Assembly (NCBI RefSeq): GCF_003313465.1
Contig: NZ_KZ845668.1
Span: forward strand, 124,001-188,000
Source of the DNA: Thermoflavimicrobium daqui
GTDB lineage: Bacteria; Bacillota; Bacilli; Thermoactinomycetales; Thermoactinomycetaceae
Length of the DNA stretch: 64,000 nt
Direction: 5' to 3'
Both the position numbers and the translations under genes were made by a program. Positions 51,254-61,229 of this stretch are shown piece by piece. The stretch's first letter is position 1, and each line of letters begins with the position of its first letter. A model generated the notes under the pieces. That model was given only the letters and a program-made list of their open reading frames with translations, made no database searches and was not told the DNA's origin.

Positions 51254-52492
51254 ATGTACCTTCGAATAAAAATGAAATGGATGACAAGTTGTTTATTCTC
51301 GCTACTCCTAATATGGGTAATTCCTTCGTCGATCAGGGCAGAAGAAAAAGAGAGCTTCCTTCCTCAATTGCAAGCAAAGTCTTTTGTTCTCATGGACGCA
51401 ACAACAGGAAAAGTACTCATATCGAAAAATGCAGATCAGTCTTTACCGCCAGCAAGTATGACTAAAATGATGAGTGAGCTCCTTGTTCTTGATGCGATTC
51501 AATCAGGAAAATTAAAATGGACTGATAAAGTGAAGATGAGTTCACGAGTTGAATCGGTTGATGAATCGCAGATGTATTTGTTGGCAGGGGAAGAAGAGAC
51601 GGTAAGAGAGCTATTTATTGGGATGGCTGTACGCTCAGCAAATGATGCAACCGTTGCGCTAGCTGAAAAAGTAGCGGGTAGTGAAGAACGATTTGTTGCT
51701 CAAATGAACCAAAAAGCGAAAAAAATAGGGATGAAGCATACTCACTTTTATGCTACAACGGGACTCGAAAAATCAGACTATAAATACCCGCCTAAAACTT
51801 CTGGAAATCATGTGATGTCTGCTTATGACTCAGCTCTTTTAGCCAGATATTTAATTAAAGAGCATCCTGAAGTACTAAAGATCACTTCATTACCACGTTA
51901 TATATTTCGAAAAGGCACCCCACGTGAGCTTCAAAGTAATAGTACCAACCGCATGCTTATAGGGCTTCGAAACTATTATCAAGGAGTTGATGGGATAAAA
52001 ACTGGCTATACAGATCAAGCAATGTTTTGCTTTACTGGAACCGCCAAGAGAAATGGAATGCGCTTGATTACCGTAGTAATGGGAGCACCTACTGCTGATT
52101 TAAGCTTTCAAGAGACCGCCAAACTTCTCGACTATGGTTTTACCAATTATCAAATAAAAACACTAATCAAAGGTCGTAAATCTCTGCCTAACTATCCATC
52201 GGTTCCAGTAGAAGATGGAGTGAAAGAATCGGTTTCGGTAGTGACCAAGAAAGATATTATTCTGCCTATTCGCAAGGGAGAAGAAAGTAAATATACGTAT
52301 CAAGTAAGCTTACCCAAAAAAATAGAAGCCCCTAAGAAAAAGGGGGCAGTGATTGGAAAAATAGAGGTGATTTACGCTGGGAAAAAAGTAGGGAACAAAA
52401 CAGATTTAGTTGTAGCCGAAGAGGTTGAAAAGTTAAGCTGGTTTAAGCAATTATTTCGTGATATCACGGCGAAATTTACCGCTATTTTTTAG
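51254..52492 (+). CDS. D-alanyl-D-alanine carboxypeptidase, second DacA-type copy
   Basis: 412 residues, close in layout to the copy at 44.8 kb: signal (about 8-29), SMTKMM, SANDA and KTGY motifs, PBP5 beta domain and an amphipathic tail WFKQLFRDITAKF. ATG 51254 follows GAGGAG. Wall-modifying role is sure; why two copies lie 6 kb apart is not. It could be a stress-specific or sporulation-specific form (compare DacB, DacF). Confidence 0.92.
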   Translation: MYLRIKMKWMTSCLFSLLLIWVIPSSIRAEEKESFLPQLQAKSFVLMDATTGKVLISKNADQSLPPASMTKMMSELLVLDAIQSGKLKWTDKVKMSSRVESVDESQMYLLAGEEETVRELFIGMAVRSANDATVALAEKVAGSEERFVAQMNQKAKKIGMKHTHFYATTGLEKSDYKYPPKTSGNHVMSAYDSALLARYLIKEHPEVLKITSLPRYIFRKGTPRELQSNSTNRMLIGLRNYYQGVDGIKTGYTDQAMFCFTGTAKRNGMRLITVVMGAPTADLSFQETAKLLDYGFTNYQIKTLIKGRKSLPNYPSVPVEDGVKESVSVVTKKDIILPIRKGEESKYTYQVSLPKKIEAPKKKGAVIGKIEVIYAGKKVGNKTDLVVAEEVEKLSWFKQLFRDITAKFTAIF

Positions 52493-52542
52493 AGGGGAAT
52501 ATATTTCACTATTTCATTAGAGCACCAGAATATCTAGATTTG

Positions 52543-52583
52543 GAGCGCTCTGTTATTCATAGAGGAGGAATAACAAAGCGCTC
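52543..52583. terminator. Bidirectional terminator between the second dacA and the MocR-type gene
   Basis: GAGCGCTCTGTTATT pairs with AATAACAAAGCGCTC, one mismatch, in a convergent gap. Confidence 0.75.
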
Positions 52584-52588
52584 GTTTG

Positions 52589-54073
52589 CTAAAATAAAGG
52601 CGTTTGCCCTTTTTGTCGATCCAGTGAGCTTAAATATTTTCCAATTACCATGCACATTTCTTTAATACCCAAAGTTATTTCTTCTTCATCCACATTTGAG
52701 AAACTAAGGCGGAGGTGATTCCACTCGATATCACTGGGGAAGCAAGCTGAACCGGGTAAAAAGCTGATATTCTTTTGTTTACACATACTTAGTAGCTCGA
52801 TGGTATTGGCACCTTTAGGAAGGGTAATCCAGATATTGAACCCTCCTTTGGGAGTCAGCCAAGACATACCAGGAGGAGCATACTCTTTCAGTAACTGTAA
52901 AGTAAGGTTTCTTTTCTGTTTAAGAGACTCACGAAGCTCTTTTAATAATCGTCTAATCCACTGGCTTTGGAAGATCGGTAAAATAACTTTTTGATTAAGA
53001 AGTGGATTTCCCATATCTGCATTTGTTTTCGCAGCGATAAGTCGATTTAGAATCATGTCTGAAGCGACCATAAAGCCAATTCTACAACCTGGGGAAAGAA
53101 TCTTACTTAAACCTTTAAGATAGATCACATTTCCATAGCGATCCATCGCCTTTAGATGAAGAGGAGGAGACTGATCAAAAAAGATTTCACTCCAAGGATC
53201 ATCCTCTAAAATCAAACAGTTGATATGGCGCGTGAGGTCAATGAGCTCCCTTCTTCTCTTCTGATTCATCACATAGCCTGTAGGATTTTGAAAGGTAGGC
53301 ATGGTATAAATAAGTTTAGGTGTGTAAGTGTCAAGTAAAGCCGTAAGCTTGTCGATCCGCATACCTTCTTGATCCACCGGAACAGCGATAACTGTTGCGC
53401 CACGACTACGGAAAATATCAATAGCGGCGGTATACGTAGGTTCTTCTGTAAAAACAATGTCACCAGGCCCTAGAAAACAGCGAGCCACTAGATCAATGCC
53501 TTGCTGGGAACCGTTTGTAACAAGGATATCTTGAGGAGAAACTTTGATTCCCTCATTCATGAGATAATGGGCTAAGGCTTGCCTAAGTTCTATATCACCT
53601 TGGATCTCTCCGTACTGAGCGAGGATTTCAGGTTCCTTTTGGACAAGCTGACTAATACTTTGAGCTAATATTTCTGTCGGAAGTAAATCAGGATGTACGA
53701 TGGGGCTTGAAAAGTTAATTTGTGCTAGTACTTGATTGTAGTACATTTGCTGTGTTCGATGTAGGTAGTCTGGAATTTGTAGAAAAAGGCTTCCATCCTC
53801 TCTCTCTTCTTCTGGTTCTTCAGTTTCCACATTATTTTTAACGGCTACGAATATCCCTTTTCCTTGAATTCGCTCAATAAGTTGTTGTTTTTCCAACAAG
53901 TCTAATGCTTGCATTACTGTTACAGGACTTACTTGAAGTGTTTTAGCCAACTGTCTTACTGAAGGTAGGCGAGTACCACTTGGAAAATAGCCAGATAAGA
54001 TTCGATCTGTAAAGGATTGGTAAATTTGTTGTGCTAAGGGTACATGCGAGCTACGATTTATCTCAATTTTCAT
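52589..54073 (-). CDS. pdxR: MocR/GntR-family regulator with aminotransferase domain, probably PdxR
   Basis: 494 residues: an N-terminal GntR winged helix (PLAQQIYQSFTDRILSG, TRLPSVRQLAKTLQVS), a linker, and a type-I aminotransferase-like domain with TNGSQQGIDL and the PLP lysine in YLKGLSKILSPGCRIGF. MocR proteins sense PLP. It is divergent from pdxK and pdxST, the arrangement of PdxR regulators, which activate vitamin B6 synthesis when PLP is low. The symbol rests on this context. Confidence 0.75.
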   Translation of the reverse strand: MKIEINRSSHVPLAQQIYQSFTDRILSGYFPSGTRLPSVRQLAKTLQVSPVTVMQALDLLEKQQLIERIQGKGIFVAVKNNVETEEPEEEREDGSLFLQIPDYLHRTQQMYYNQVLAQINFSSPIVHPDLLPTEILAQSISQLVQKEPEILAQYGEIQGDIELRQALAHYLMNEGIKVSPQDILVTNGSQQGIDLVARCFLGPGDIVFTEEPTYTAAIDIFRSRGATVIAVPVDQEGMRIDKLTALLDTYTPKLIYTMPTFQNPTGYVMNQKRRRELIDLTRHINCLILEDDPWSEIFFDQSPPLHLKAMDRYGNVIYLKGLSKILSPGCRIGFMVASDMILNRLIAAKTNADMGNPLLNQKVILPIFQSQWIRRLLKELRESLKQKRNLTLQLLKEYAPPGMSWLTPKGGFNIWITLPKGANTIELLSMCKQKNISFLPGSACFPSDIEWNHLRLSFSNVDEEEITLGIKEMCMVIGKYLSSLDRQKGQTPLF

Positions 54074-54253
54074 ATAATCCGCTCCTGAGTGTTACATAAT
54101 GTTATTGACTGTTACATTTAAGTGTATATAGAATCAAACTGAAAAACAATAAAAGCAACTAGTTTTTTCTAATCCCAATCCAATCCCATTTAGCACATAA
54201 ACAATATGAATTACTAAGCACTGGTATTTTTGATAAAAGAGGAGGGAAACTCG
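54074..54253. promoter_or_regulatory. Divergent pdxR-pdxK control region with direct repeats
   Basis: TGTTACAT occurs at 54090 and 54110, 20 bp apart in the same orientation. The second copy lies in the spacer of a plausible + strand promoter (TTGACT at 54105, TATAGA about 16 bases on). MocR regulators typically bind direct repeats two helical turns apart. Confidence 0.6.
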
Positions 54254-55069
54254 ATGGCGATTTATAAAGCATTAACAATTGCTGGATCAGATAGTAGCGG
54301 TGGTGCTGGACTTCAAGCTGACTTAAAAACGTTTCAAGAACGTGGCGTATATGGGATGACAGCCATTACTACTATCGTAGCCATGAGTCCAGAAAATTGG
54401 GATCATCAGGTGTTTCCTGTGGATTTAGACACTGTTCGTGCCCAATTAAAAACGATTTTTGAAGCAGTAGGTGTAGACGCGTTAAAAACAGGGATGCTAG
54501 GAACTCCTGAGCTGATTGAGCTCGTTGGCGAAGCCCTAGAAAAATATCAAGCAGATCGGATTGTTATTGATCCTGTGTTGGTCTGTAAAGGAACTGAAGA
54601 AGTATTAAGTCCAGAGACACTGATCAGTTTAAGAGAAGTATTGATACCTAAAGCGACGATTGCTGTACCAAACTTATATGAAGCGGGGCATTTAAGCCAA
54701 TTTGGTGCGATTAAAACCGTTGATGATATGAAAGAAGCTGCAGCACGTATTTATGATTTAGGTGCGAAATACGTTCTGATCAAAGGTGGTGGCCGTCTCG
54801 AACATGAAAAAGCGGTTGATTTGCTATATGATGGGGAATCATTTGAGCTGCTTGAGTCGGATCGGATCGAGACCACTTATACCCATGGAGCTGGCTGTAC
54901 TTACGCAGCGGCAATTACGGCAGAGTTAGCAAAAGGGAAATCGGTCAAAGAGGCTGTTTATACGGCGAAAGCATTTATTACTGCGGCTATTCGCCATTCA
55001 TTCCCACTAAATCAACATTGTGGTCCGACACTTCATGCTGCCTATCGTCTATATGGGGATAAAGAATAG
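54254..55069 (+). CDS. pdxK: Pyridoxine/hydroxymethylpyrimidine kinase (PdxK of the ThiD type)
   Basis: 271 residues, the length of Bacillus PdxK. Ribokinase fold with TIAGSDSSGGAGLQADLKTF at the N-terminus and the catalytic THGAGCTYAAAI loop with Asp replaced by Cys, a feature of this kinase group. It phosphorylates pyridoxal, pyridoxine or HMP. ATG 54254 follows AGAGGAGG. Adjacent to pdxST, supporting the B6 salvage role. Confidence 0.88.
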   Translation: MAIYKALTIAGSDSSGGAGLQADLKTFQERGVYGMTAITTIVAMSPENWDHQVFPVDLDTVRAQLKTIFEAVGVDALKTGMLGTPELIELVGEALEKYQADRIVIDPVLVCKGTEEVLSPETLISLREVLIPKATIAVPNLYEAGHLSQFGAIKTVDDMKEAAARIYDLGAKYVLIKGGGRLEHEKAVDLLYDGESFELLESDRIETTYTHGAGCTYAAAITAELAKGKSVKEAVYTAKAFITAAIRHSFPLNQHCGPTLHAAYRLYGDKE

Positions 55070-55286
55070 AACAACATAAAATAGCTTGTACTAAGACTGA
55101 AAAATGAGGTGCTCCTCAATAGCGGGGACGAGGGACACCTCAAACACATAGAACAACCTTTATAAAAACATATACGTATCTAGTTATACTACAAAATTGT
55201 AGTCATGTCGATGAACTAGAAGTAGGTAATGATAGAAAGGCATTTTTGACATCACTGACAAAACTGTGGAAACCGGAGGGGATATC

Positions 55287-56171
55287 ATGAAAAGAGTAGG
55301 TACAGATCGTGTGAAACGTGGAATGGCTGAGATGCAAAAAGGTGGCGTTATCATGGATGTTGTTAACGCAGAACAGGCGAAAATTGCTGAAGCAGCAGGA
55401 GCAGTTGCAGTGATGGCGTTAGAACGTGTTCCAGCTGATATCCGTGCTGCAGGCGGTGTAGCTCGTATGGCAGATCCACGTATTGTCGAAGAAGTGATGA
55501 ATGCAGTATCGATTCCTGTGATGGCAAAAGCGCGGATTGGTCACTTTGTAGAAGCACGCTTATTGGAAACACTTGGAGTTGACTATATTGATGAGAGTGA
55601 AGTGTTAACCCCAGCTGATGAAGTGTTTCATATTGATAAATCGCAGTTTACTGTTCCTTTTGTTTGCGGAGCACGTAATTTAGGTGAGGCTTTACGCCGG
55701 ATTGGAGAAGGTGCTTCGATGATTCGGACCAAAGGGGAACCAGGAACTGGAAATGTAGTCGAAGCGGTACGTCATATGCGAACGATGCAAAGCCAGATTC
55801 GTAAAGTGCAAAATATGTCTCGCGATGAGCTAATGACTGAAGCCAAAGAATTAGGTGCTCCTTATGAATTACTTCTGCAAATTCATGAGACAGGCAAGCT
55901 CCCTGTAGTAAACTTTGCTGCTGGTGGTATCGCTACTCCCGCTGATGCAGCATTGATGATGCATTTAGGTGCAGATGGTGTATTTGTTGGGTCTGGCATT
56001 TTTAAATCGGAAAACCCTGAGAAATTTGCACGTGCGATTGTAGAAGCAACCACTCATTATGAAGATTTTGCCTTAATTGCAGAGCTGTCGAAAAATCTAG
56101 GGAACGCTATGACCGGGATCGAAATCTCCCAAATCAGCCCAAATGAACGGATGCAAGAGCGCGGTTGGTAA
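55287..56171 (+). CDS. pdxS: Pyridoxal 5'-phosphate synthase subunit PdxS
   Basis: 294 residues, the standard length; a TIM barrel with [23 protein letters not shown]. With PdxT it makes PLP from ribose 5-phosphate, glyceraldehyde 3-phosphate and ammonia. ATG 55287 follows GGAGGGG. A 39-nt inverted repeat (TGAGGTG...CACCTCA, 55,105-55,143) lies in the leader. Confidence 0.97.
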   Translation: MKRVGTDRVKRGMAEMQKGGVIMDVVNAEQAKIAEAAGAVAVMALERVPADIRAAGGVARMADPRIVEEVMNAVSIPVMAKARIGHFVEARLLETLGVDYIDESEVLTPADEVFHIDKSQFTVPFVCGARNLGEALRRIGEGASMIRTKGEPGTGNVVEAVRHMRTMQSQIRKVQNMSRDELMTEAKELGAPYELLLQIHETGKLPVVNFAAGGIATPADAALMMHLGADGVFVGSGIFKSENPEKFARAIVEATTHYEDFALIAELSKNLGNAMTGIEISQISPNERMQERGW

Positions 56172-56182
56172 GGAGGAGAAGA

Positions 56183-56779
56183 ATGAAAATAGGTGTATTG
56201 GCTTTACAAGGGGCTGTACAGGAGCATTTACATCTTCTCCAAAAACTGGGTGTAGAAGCTATTACAGTAAAAAGAGCAGAGCAATTGGAAGACTTAGATG
56301 GATTGATTTTACCAGGTGGAGAATCAACTACTATGGGGAAATTGCTCAAAAAATATGATTTAATCGAGTCTCTCTACCAAATGCATGAGCAAGGAAAGCC
56401 TCTATTTGGTACGTGTGCTGGTATGATCCTGTTAGCCAAAGAGATTGAAGGGCAAACAGAATCGCATTTAGGATTGATGGATGTCCATGTAAAGCGAAAT
56501 GCTTTTGGTCGTCAAATTGCTAGTTTTGAAGCTAATTTAGTAATCAAAGAGGTAGCTGAAGATTTCCCTGCTGTCTTTATTCGAGCACCGTATATCGCAT
56601 CTGTATCCCCCTCTGTTGATATACTAGCTGAAGTTGATGGTAAAGTAGTGATGGCTCGCCAAGGCCCCCTATTAGCTTCGGCATTTCACCCCGAGTTGAC
56701 AGATGATGTGCGCGTTCATCAATATTTTGTAAAAATGGTACAAGAATCTATGGCTAAACCTAGTAGAGTTAGAGTATAA
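56183..56779 (+). CDS. pdxT: Pyridoxal 5'-phosphate synthase glutaminase subunit PdxT
   Basis: 198 residues of the class I amidotransferase type: oxyanion strand LPGGEST, nucleophile Cys in GTCAGMI and the His-Glu pair in FHPEL. It feeds ammonia to PdxS. It begins 11 bases after pdxS with AAGGAGGAG in between. Confidence 0.96.
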   Translation: MKIGVLALQGAVQEHLHLLQKLGVEAITVKRAEQLEDLDGLILPGGESTTMGKLLKKYDLIESLYQMHEQGKPLFGTCAGMILLAKEIEGQTESHLGLMDVHVKRNAFGRQIASFEANLVIKEVAEDFPAVFIRAPYIASVSPSVDILAEVDGKVVMARQGPLLASAFHPELTDDVRVHQYFVKMVQESMAKPSRVRV

Positions 56780-56822
56780 TAAAGAATAAATCATTATTTA
56801 ATAAATTAATGATAAATGAACG

Positions 56823-57060
56823 TGAAGAAGAGGCTAGTAACCATTTGACTTTGGTTTTCAGAGAGGCGATGGTGGGTGCAAATCGCTCCAAGCAAGTGGT
56901 GAATCCACCTCAGAGCGATACGTGAAAAAGCGAATGGCTTGAAGCGTAATCGGTAGCGAACCGTTATTTCGCAAAGAAGAGGATCAGTTATAGAATGCTG
57001 GTCAATGAGGGTGGCACCGCGGAACCTTCCGTCCCTTTGTGGAGGAAGGTTCTATTTTTA
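56823..57060 (+). ncRNA. Serine-specific T-box riboswitch
   Basis: A leader with the Stem I motif AGAGAGGCGATGG, a probable UCC (Ser) specifier at 56904-56906 within GAATCCACCTCAGAGCG, the T-box AGGGTGGCACCGCGG (57008-57022) and a terminator GAACCTTCC/GGAAGGTTC followed by TATTTTTAT. Uncharged tRNA-Ser should stabilise the antiterminator and turn on serS. Confidence 0.92.
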
Positions 57061-57078
57061 TTTGAAGGGGGTTTTTTT

Positions 57079-58356
57079 ATGCTTCATGCAAAAGTGTTAC
57101 GTGAGCAACTGGAAGTCGTGAAAAATAAATTAGCAACACGGGGAGGAGATCTCCAAGATCTTGATTCGTTTGTAGATTATGATCGAAAAAGACGGGAACT
57201 TATCCAAAAAACAGAAGATCTAAAAAATCGTCGCAATACAGTTTCCCGGGAAATAGCTCAAATGAAAAAAGCGAAACAAGATGCTGAAGCCAAGATTTTG
57301 GAGATGCGCCAAGTTGGGGAAGAGATTAAACAATTGGATGAAGAAATTGGGCAGCTTGAAGAGAAGATGAACGATATTTTACTTACCTTACCCAATCTAC
57401 CTCATGAAACAGTTCCGATTGGTGCTTCTGAGGAAGAAAACGTGGTTGTACGACATTGGGGAGAAGTGGCGGAAGCTGAATTTGCAGTGAAACCTCATTG
57501 GGAAGTAGGACTGGAATTAAATATCTTAGATTTTGAGCGAGCTGCCAAAGTATCTGGTTCACGTTATGTTTATTATCAAGGATTAGGTGCTCGCTTAGAA
57601 CGGGCTTTGATCAATTTTATGTTAAATCTCCATACAAGCGAACATGGTTATGAAGAGATGGTAACCCCGTTTATTGTCCAACAAGATTGTATGGTGGGTA
57701 CAGGACAACTCCCTAAGTTCGCAGAAGATGCCTATCGCCTGGAAGGAGAAGAATCTTATCTAATTCCGACAACAGAAGTACCACTGGTGAATTATTTCCG
57801 TGGAGAGATTTTAAAAGATGAAGATCTACCGAAATATGTAGCAGGCTATAGCCCGTGCTTTCGCTCGGAAGCTGGCTCGGCCGGTCGTGATACCCGTGGA
57901 GTAATCCGTTTACATCAATTTCATAAAGTTGAAATGGTAAAGTTAACGCATCCAGAGAAATCCTATGAAGAGCTGGAAAAATTAGTATCCAATGCTGAAA
58001 AAGTGTTACAACGACTAGAATTGCCCTATCGTGTGATTACACTATGCACAGGAGATCTTGGCTTTACGGCAACGAAGACGTATGACTTAGAAGTATGGTT
58101 GCCAAGCCAAGGAGCTTACCGAGAGATTTCTTCGTGTAGCAACTGTGAGGATTTCCAAGCGCGACGGGCTAATATTCGTTTCCGCCGTGATGCCAAATCG
58201 AAGCCGGAATTTGTTCATACCTTGAATGGATCTGGTCTCGCTGTCGATCGAACCATTGCAGCGATTCTGGAAAACTATCAACAAGCTGATGGGACTGTAC
58301 AAATTCCTACAGCATTACAACCTTATATGGGCGGCATCACACAGATTAGCAAGTGA
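57079..58356 (+). CDS. serS: Seryl-tRNA synthetase
   Basis: 425 residues: the N-terminal coiled-coil arm (about 30-100), then a class II core with [43 protein letters not shown] and [16 protein letters not shown] 57079 lies behind GAAGGGGG. An open frame back to 56995 runs through the T-box and is not translated. Confidence 0.97.
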   Translation: MLHAKVLREQLEVVKNKLATRGGDLQDLDSFVDYDRKRRELIQKTEDLKNRRNTVSREIAQMKKAKQDAEAKILEMRQVGEEIKQLDEEIGQLEEKMNDILLTLPNLPHETVPIGASEEENVVVRHWGEVAEAEFAVKPHWEVGLELNILDFERAAKVSGSRYVYYQGLGARLERALINFMLNLHTSEHGYEEMVTPFIVQQDCMVGTGQLPKFAEDAYRLEGEESYLIPTTEVPLVNYFRGEILKDEDLPKYVAGYSPCFRSEAGSAGRDTRGVIRLHQFHKVEMVKLTHPEKSYEELEKLVSNAEKVLQRLELPYRVITLCTGDLGFTATKTYDLEVWLPSQGAYREISSCSNCEDFQARRANIRFRRDAKSKPEFVHTLNGSGLAVDRTIAAILENYQQADGTVQIPTALQPYMGGITQISK

Positions 58357-58370
58357 TGATATCTTAACAA

Positions 58371-58422
58371 CTCCCCTCATTCTTGTTATTTTGTTTGAAT
58401 CAGGGGAGTTTATCTATTTTTT
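58371..58422 (+). terminator. Terminator after serS
   Basis: CTCCCCT pairs with AGGGGAG across a 24-base loop, followed by TTTATCTATTTTTT. Confidence 0.75.
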
Positions 58423-58501
58423 ATTAAAAATAAATTACTTATCTCTTGACAAAAGCCTATATCCATGTATAATATATTCTTGTAGTTTCATTTTCCAACG
58501 T

Positions 58502-58588
58502 GGAGAGGTGGTCGAGTGGTTTAAGGCAGCGGTCTTGAAAACCGCCGATGTCGTGAGGCATCCGTGGGTTCGAATCCCACCCTCTCCG
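58502..58588 (+). tRNA. tRNA-Ser (anticodon UGA)
   Basis: Acceptor GGAGAGG pairs with CCTCTCC, discriminator G, and CCA is encoded. The anticodon stem GCGGT/ACCGC encloses CTTGAAA, giving UGA. A long variable arm (GATGTCGTGAGGCATC) and GGGTTCGAATCCC T-arm fit serine. It follows serS. Confidence 0.97.
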
Positions 58589-58598
58589 CCAAAGGATA

Positions 58599-58640
58599 AA
58601 AAACGCACTTACCGTTATGAAGCGGTCAAGTGCGTTTTTT
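58599..58640 (+). terminator. Terminator after tRNA-Ser
   Basis: AAAACGCACTT pairs with AAGTGCGTTTT, followed by a T-run. Confidence 0.9.
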
Positions 58641-59202
58641 GTGTTGTCTATTCTTGTATTTATAATCATACTAAACTTCGACTTTATAGCTGTCTTTTTA
58701 TGATTATAACCTCAGTTTTCCACCCAATTGTATAATATAATCTATTCTATATAAAAAATAAATTTGCTAAGTCTTTGTGCCTTATACTACTTGGAGTTAC
58801 ATGCTGTTTTTTTACGATTAATTAAATGAATCCCGATGGGGCGGCTTTTATCCGGCATGGGGCTATACGTTTGATATAATGGACCAAGAGGATAGTCCTT
58901 AGAGTTTCTCTAGCCTGAAAATTGAATCACTGATATTGATATTACAATATGAAATTAGAATCTAAAAGAAGTTATTAACAACCTGTACATAAAATGTGAA
59001 TAACTTGTGAATAAAACTTTTTATGCTGAAAAACAAGTGATTATTCGTGATTTTGAAACCGATGAGAAGCTGTCATAGTGGATAGCCCTTTGTACTACCT
59101 TTGAAGAAATTTTTTATCCCATATTTTGTAGATACTCCAACAATAGTAAGAATTATTAGGTTATGATATAGTCCATATAAAAATAGTAGGTAGGTGATAA
59201 TA

Positions 59203-59346
59203 TTGCGAACCCTCTTTCATCCGAGCCCGAGCGAGATTAGACTAAGTGCGGTTCTTGCATCATTGAGTGATCCGATCCGATTACAAATCATTAAACAGCT
59301 TGATGGATGCAATTTTGCAAGCCAAAGAACCTTTTTAATGAGATAG
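59203..59346 (+). pseudogene. Truncated ArsR-type transcriptional regulator
   Basis: A TTG frame of 47 residues has FHPSPSEIRLSAVLASLSDP and IRLQIIKQL, the N-terminal helices of an ArsR winged-helix repressor, then loses homology and stops. The recognition helix and wing are missing. TAGGTGATAA precedes the start. Confidence 0.7.
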
Positions 59347-59396
59347 GTTCTTTTGAAGATGAAATTGCGAAAAGGAAAGTCAATGTGAATAGGGCT

Positions 59397-59847
59397 TGTG
59401 GATAACTTGTGAATAATTTTATTTATATATGATAAGATTATGTAAGAAAAGCCAGAGAAATTAGGCGAGTAGAACTCTATTCAAAGCAATTGATATTCTG
59501 TGTATAAATTGTGGATAACTTGTGAATAGACATTTTATCTACATTCTATGCCAGATCTTTTCTTATAGAGATTGTCGACTAATTTAACTAATAATTATTT
59601 TTGAGCTCATTCCATTAAGGATGCAGAGAGATCACATGTAATAATAATCCACTTTAAAAGTAGATAGTTCAATCGTTTCTACTTTACTTATATATAAAAT
59701 TTATTTTATATACAGATGATCCAATCATATTGATTTTATAGCTTAATAGGAGAAATTGATTTTGTGGATAAATTATAAACAATTTGTGTATAAATTGTGG
59801 ATAAGTAGAATTAGTTATCCACAGGTAGTAACTATTTTTGTGGATAA
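59397..59847. other. Distal DnaA-box cluster
   Basis: Six perfect boxes: TGTGGATAA at 59397, 59510, 59763, 59796 and 59839, and TTATCCACA at 59815. Near-matches such as TGTGAATAA and TGTGTATAA lie among them. The cluster is about 24 kb from the dnaA-dnaN element. Confidence 0.85.
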
Positions 59848-59918
59848 CTTGTGTATAATTGCTTATTGATCATGAGATGGTCTTATTTATCTGCCTTTTA
59901 TTAATAGATAGAAATAAT

Positions 59919-59954
59919 GGTCACTCCAAACTGAGATAAGAGTGGCTTTTTTTT
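59919..59954 (+). terminator. Orphan terminator-like hairpin
   Basis: GGTCACTC pairs with GAGTGGCT (with wobbles), followed by eight T. No intact gene precedes it; it could belong to the decayed ArsR gene. Confidence 0.6.
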
Positions 59955-60119
59955 ATGTTTCCATGAGAAAATAAAAAGTACATAATCGTTTTTTTATTAT
60001 ATAAGCTATACCTTACTAGGTTCAAATATAGGATAGACCTTGAAAAATAAAGAATGCTTGGTTTAAAGAAGTGTATCATAAATGGATCGTTATTCAATGA
60101 AAGATAGAAGGTGATGAAA

Positions 60120-61165
60120 ATGAAAAGAAAGAAATTTGCTAAACGATATCAAATTATAGATGAAATAGCAAGTGGAGGGATGGCAACAGTTTATAAGGCA
60201 CACGATACATTACTAGATCGTTATGTAGCCATTAAGATACTAGATCGTGACTTGATCAAAGATAAAGTGATTGTCAAACGTTTTGAGCGGGAAGCTAAAG
60301 CGATTGCGCAGCTTTCTCATTCGAATATTATTCATGTTTATGATTTTGGCTATGAGAAAGACCACTATTTTATTGTGATGGAATTAATCGAAGGACCCAA
60401 TCTAAAAAAGCTATTAGCAAATCAAGGGGCGTTTTCTATTCATGAGGTAGTACAAATTGGCTGTGAAATCCCAGTGAATTAAAGCCATATATTCCTAAAG
60501 AAATGGATCGGGTTATATTAAAAGCACTTGCTAAAAATCCTTCAGATCGTTATCAAACCGCTGAAGAGATGAAAAAAGCCTTACAACAGATAGGAAGAAA
60601 GTATCCTCTGGCAACTCCTCAAACTTTTAGAACAAAAAAATCTGCAGTCCATCTTCATAAGAAATTAAATGATCGTTATCAAACGATTAAAGGGATCGGG
60701 ACTAGTGGATTAGCTGATATATATAAAGGTTATGATACTTCTCTGGAAAGGTACGTAACGTTAAAAATTGATAAGGATGGACGATATAAATTAACTGATT
60801 TTTCAATCTTATGGATTGATTCAACTCTTTCTCCTACTTTAAGTCAAGATGAATTAGAAGCAGCTTTCTATTGTTCTCCAGAATATGCGAAGGGGGAGAA
60901 AGTGAGCTTTCAGTCCGATTTGTATTCGTTAGGCATTGTTTTATTCCGACTAGTTACAGGTCATCTTCCCTTTGAAGGAAATGATGTAGATACGATTTTT
61001 TCTAAACATATCAATGAATCACCCCCTCATCCAAAGGAATTTAACCCTAATATCCCTGATATACTTTGTCAAGTCATTTTAAAATCGTTGGGAAAAAATC
61101 CAGATGATCGATATCAATCACCGACACAAATGAAATCATTCCTAAGCCAGTCATCCCTTTTTTGA
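60120..61165 (+). pseudogene. Remnants of two Ser/Thr protein kinase genes
   Basis: The first part (to 60,482) encodes an intact N-lobe (IASGGMATVYKA, VAIK, EREAKAI) that stops where the catalytic loop should start. After a frameshift the end of a kinase C-lobe follows (PKEMDRVILKALAKNPSDRYQ). A second kinase then starts (LNDRYQTIKGIGTSGLADIYKG) but jumps from its VTLKI lysine straight to KLTDFS, losing the catalytic HRD loop, and ends normally (DLYSLGIVLFRLVTGHLPF). Neither can phosphorylate. Both resemble the intact kinase next door. Confidence 0.82.
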
Positions 61166-61229
61166 TATATAGGCCTGTAAATATTCAGATGTATCGACAT
61201 ATCAGACAGTTTAATAACATGAAGAGTAG

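Larger units (their letters stand above)
58641..60119. other. Gene-poor stretch with ArsR remnant and DnaA-box cluster
   Basis: About 1.5 kb. It holds the truncated ArsR frame (59,203-59,346), the DnaA-box cluster (59,397-59,847) and an orphan terminator-like hairpin (59,919-59,954). The rest is AT-rich and unassigned. Confidence 0.6.

Noticed and set aside
60503-61165. A separate 220-residue kinase gene
   Set aside because: Its first 40 residues are the tail of the upstream kinase in another frame, and the catalytic loop is absent. It is a remnant, not a gene with its own start.
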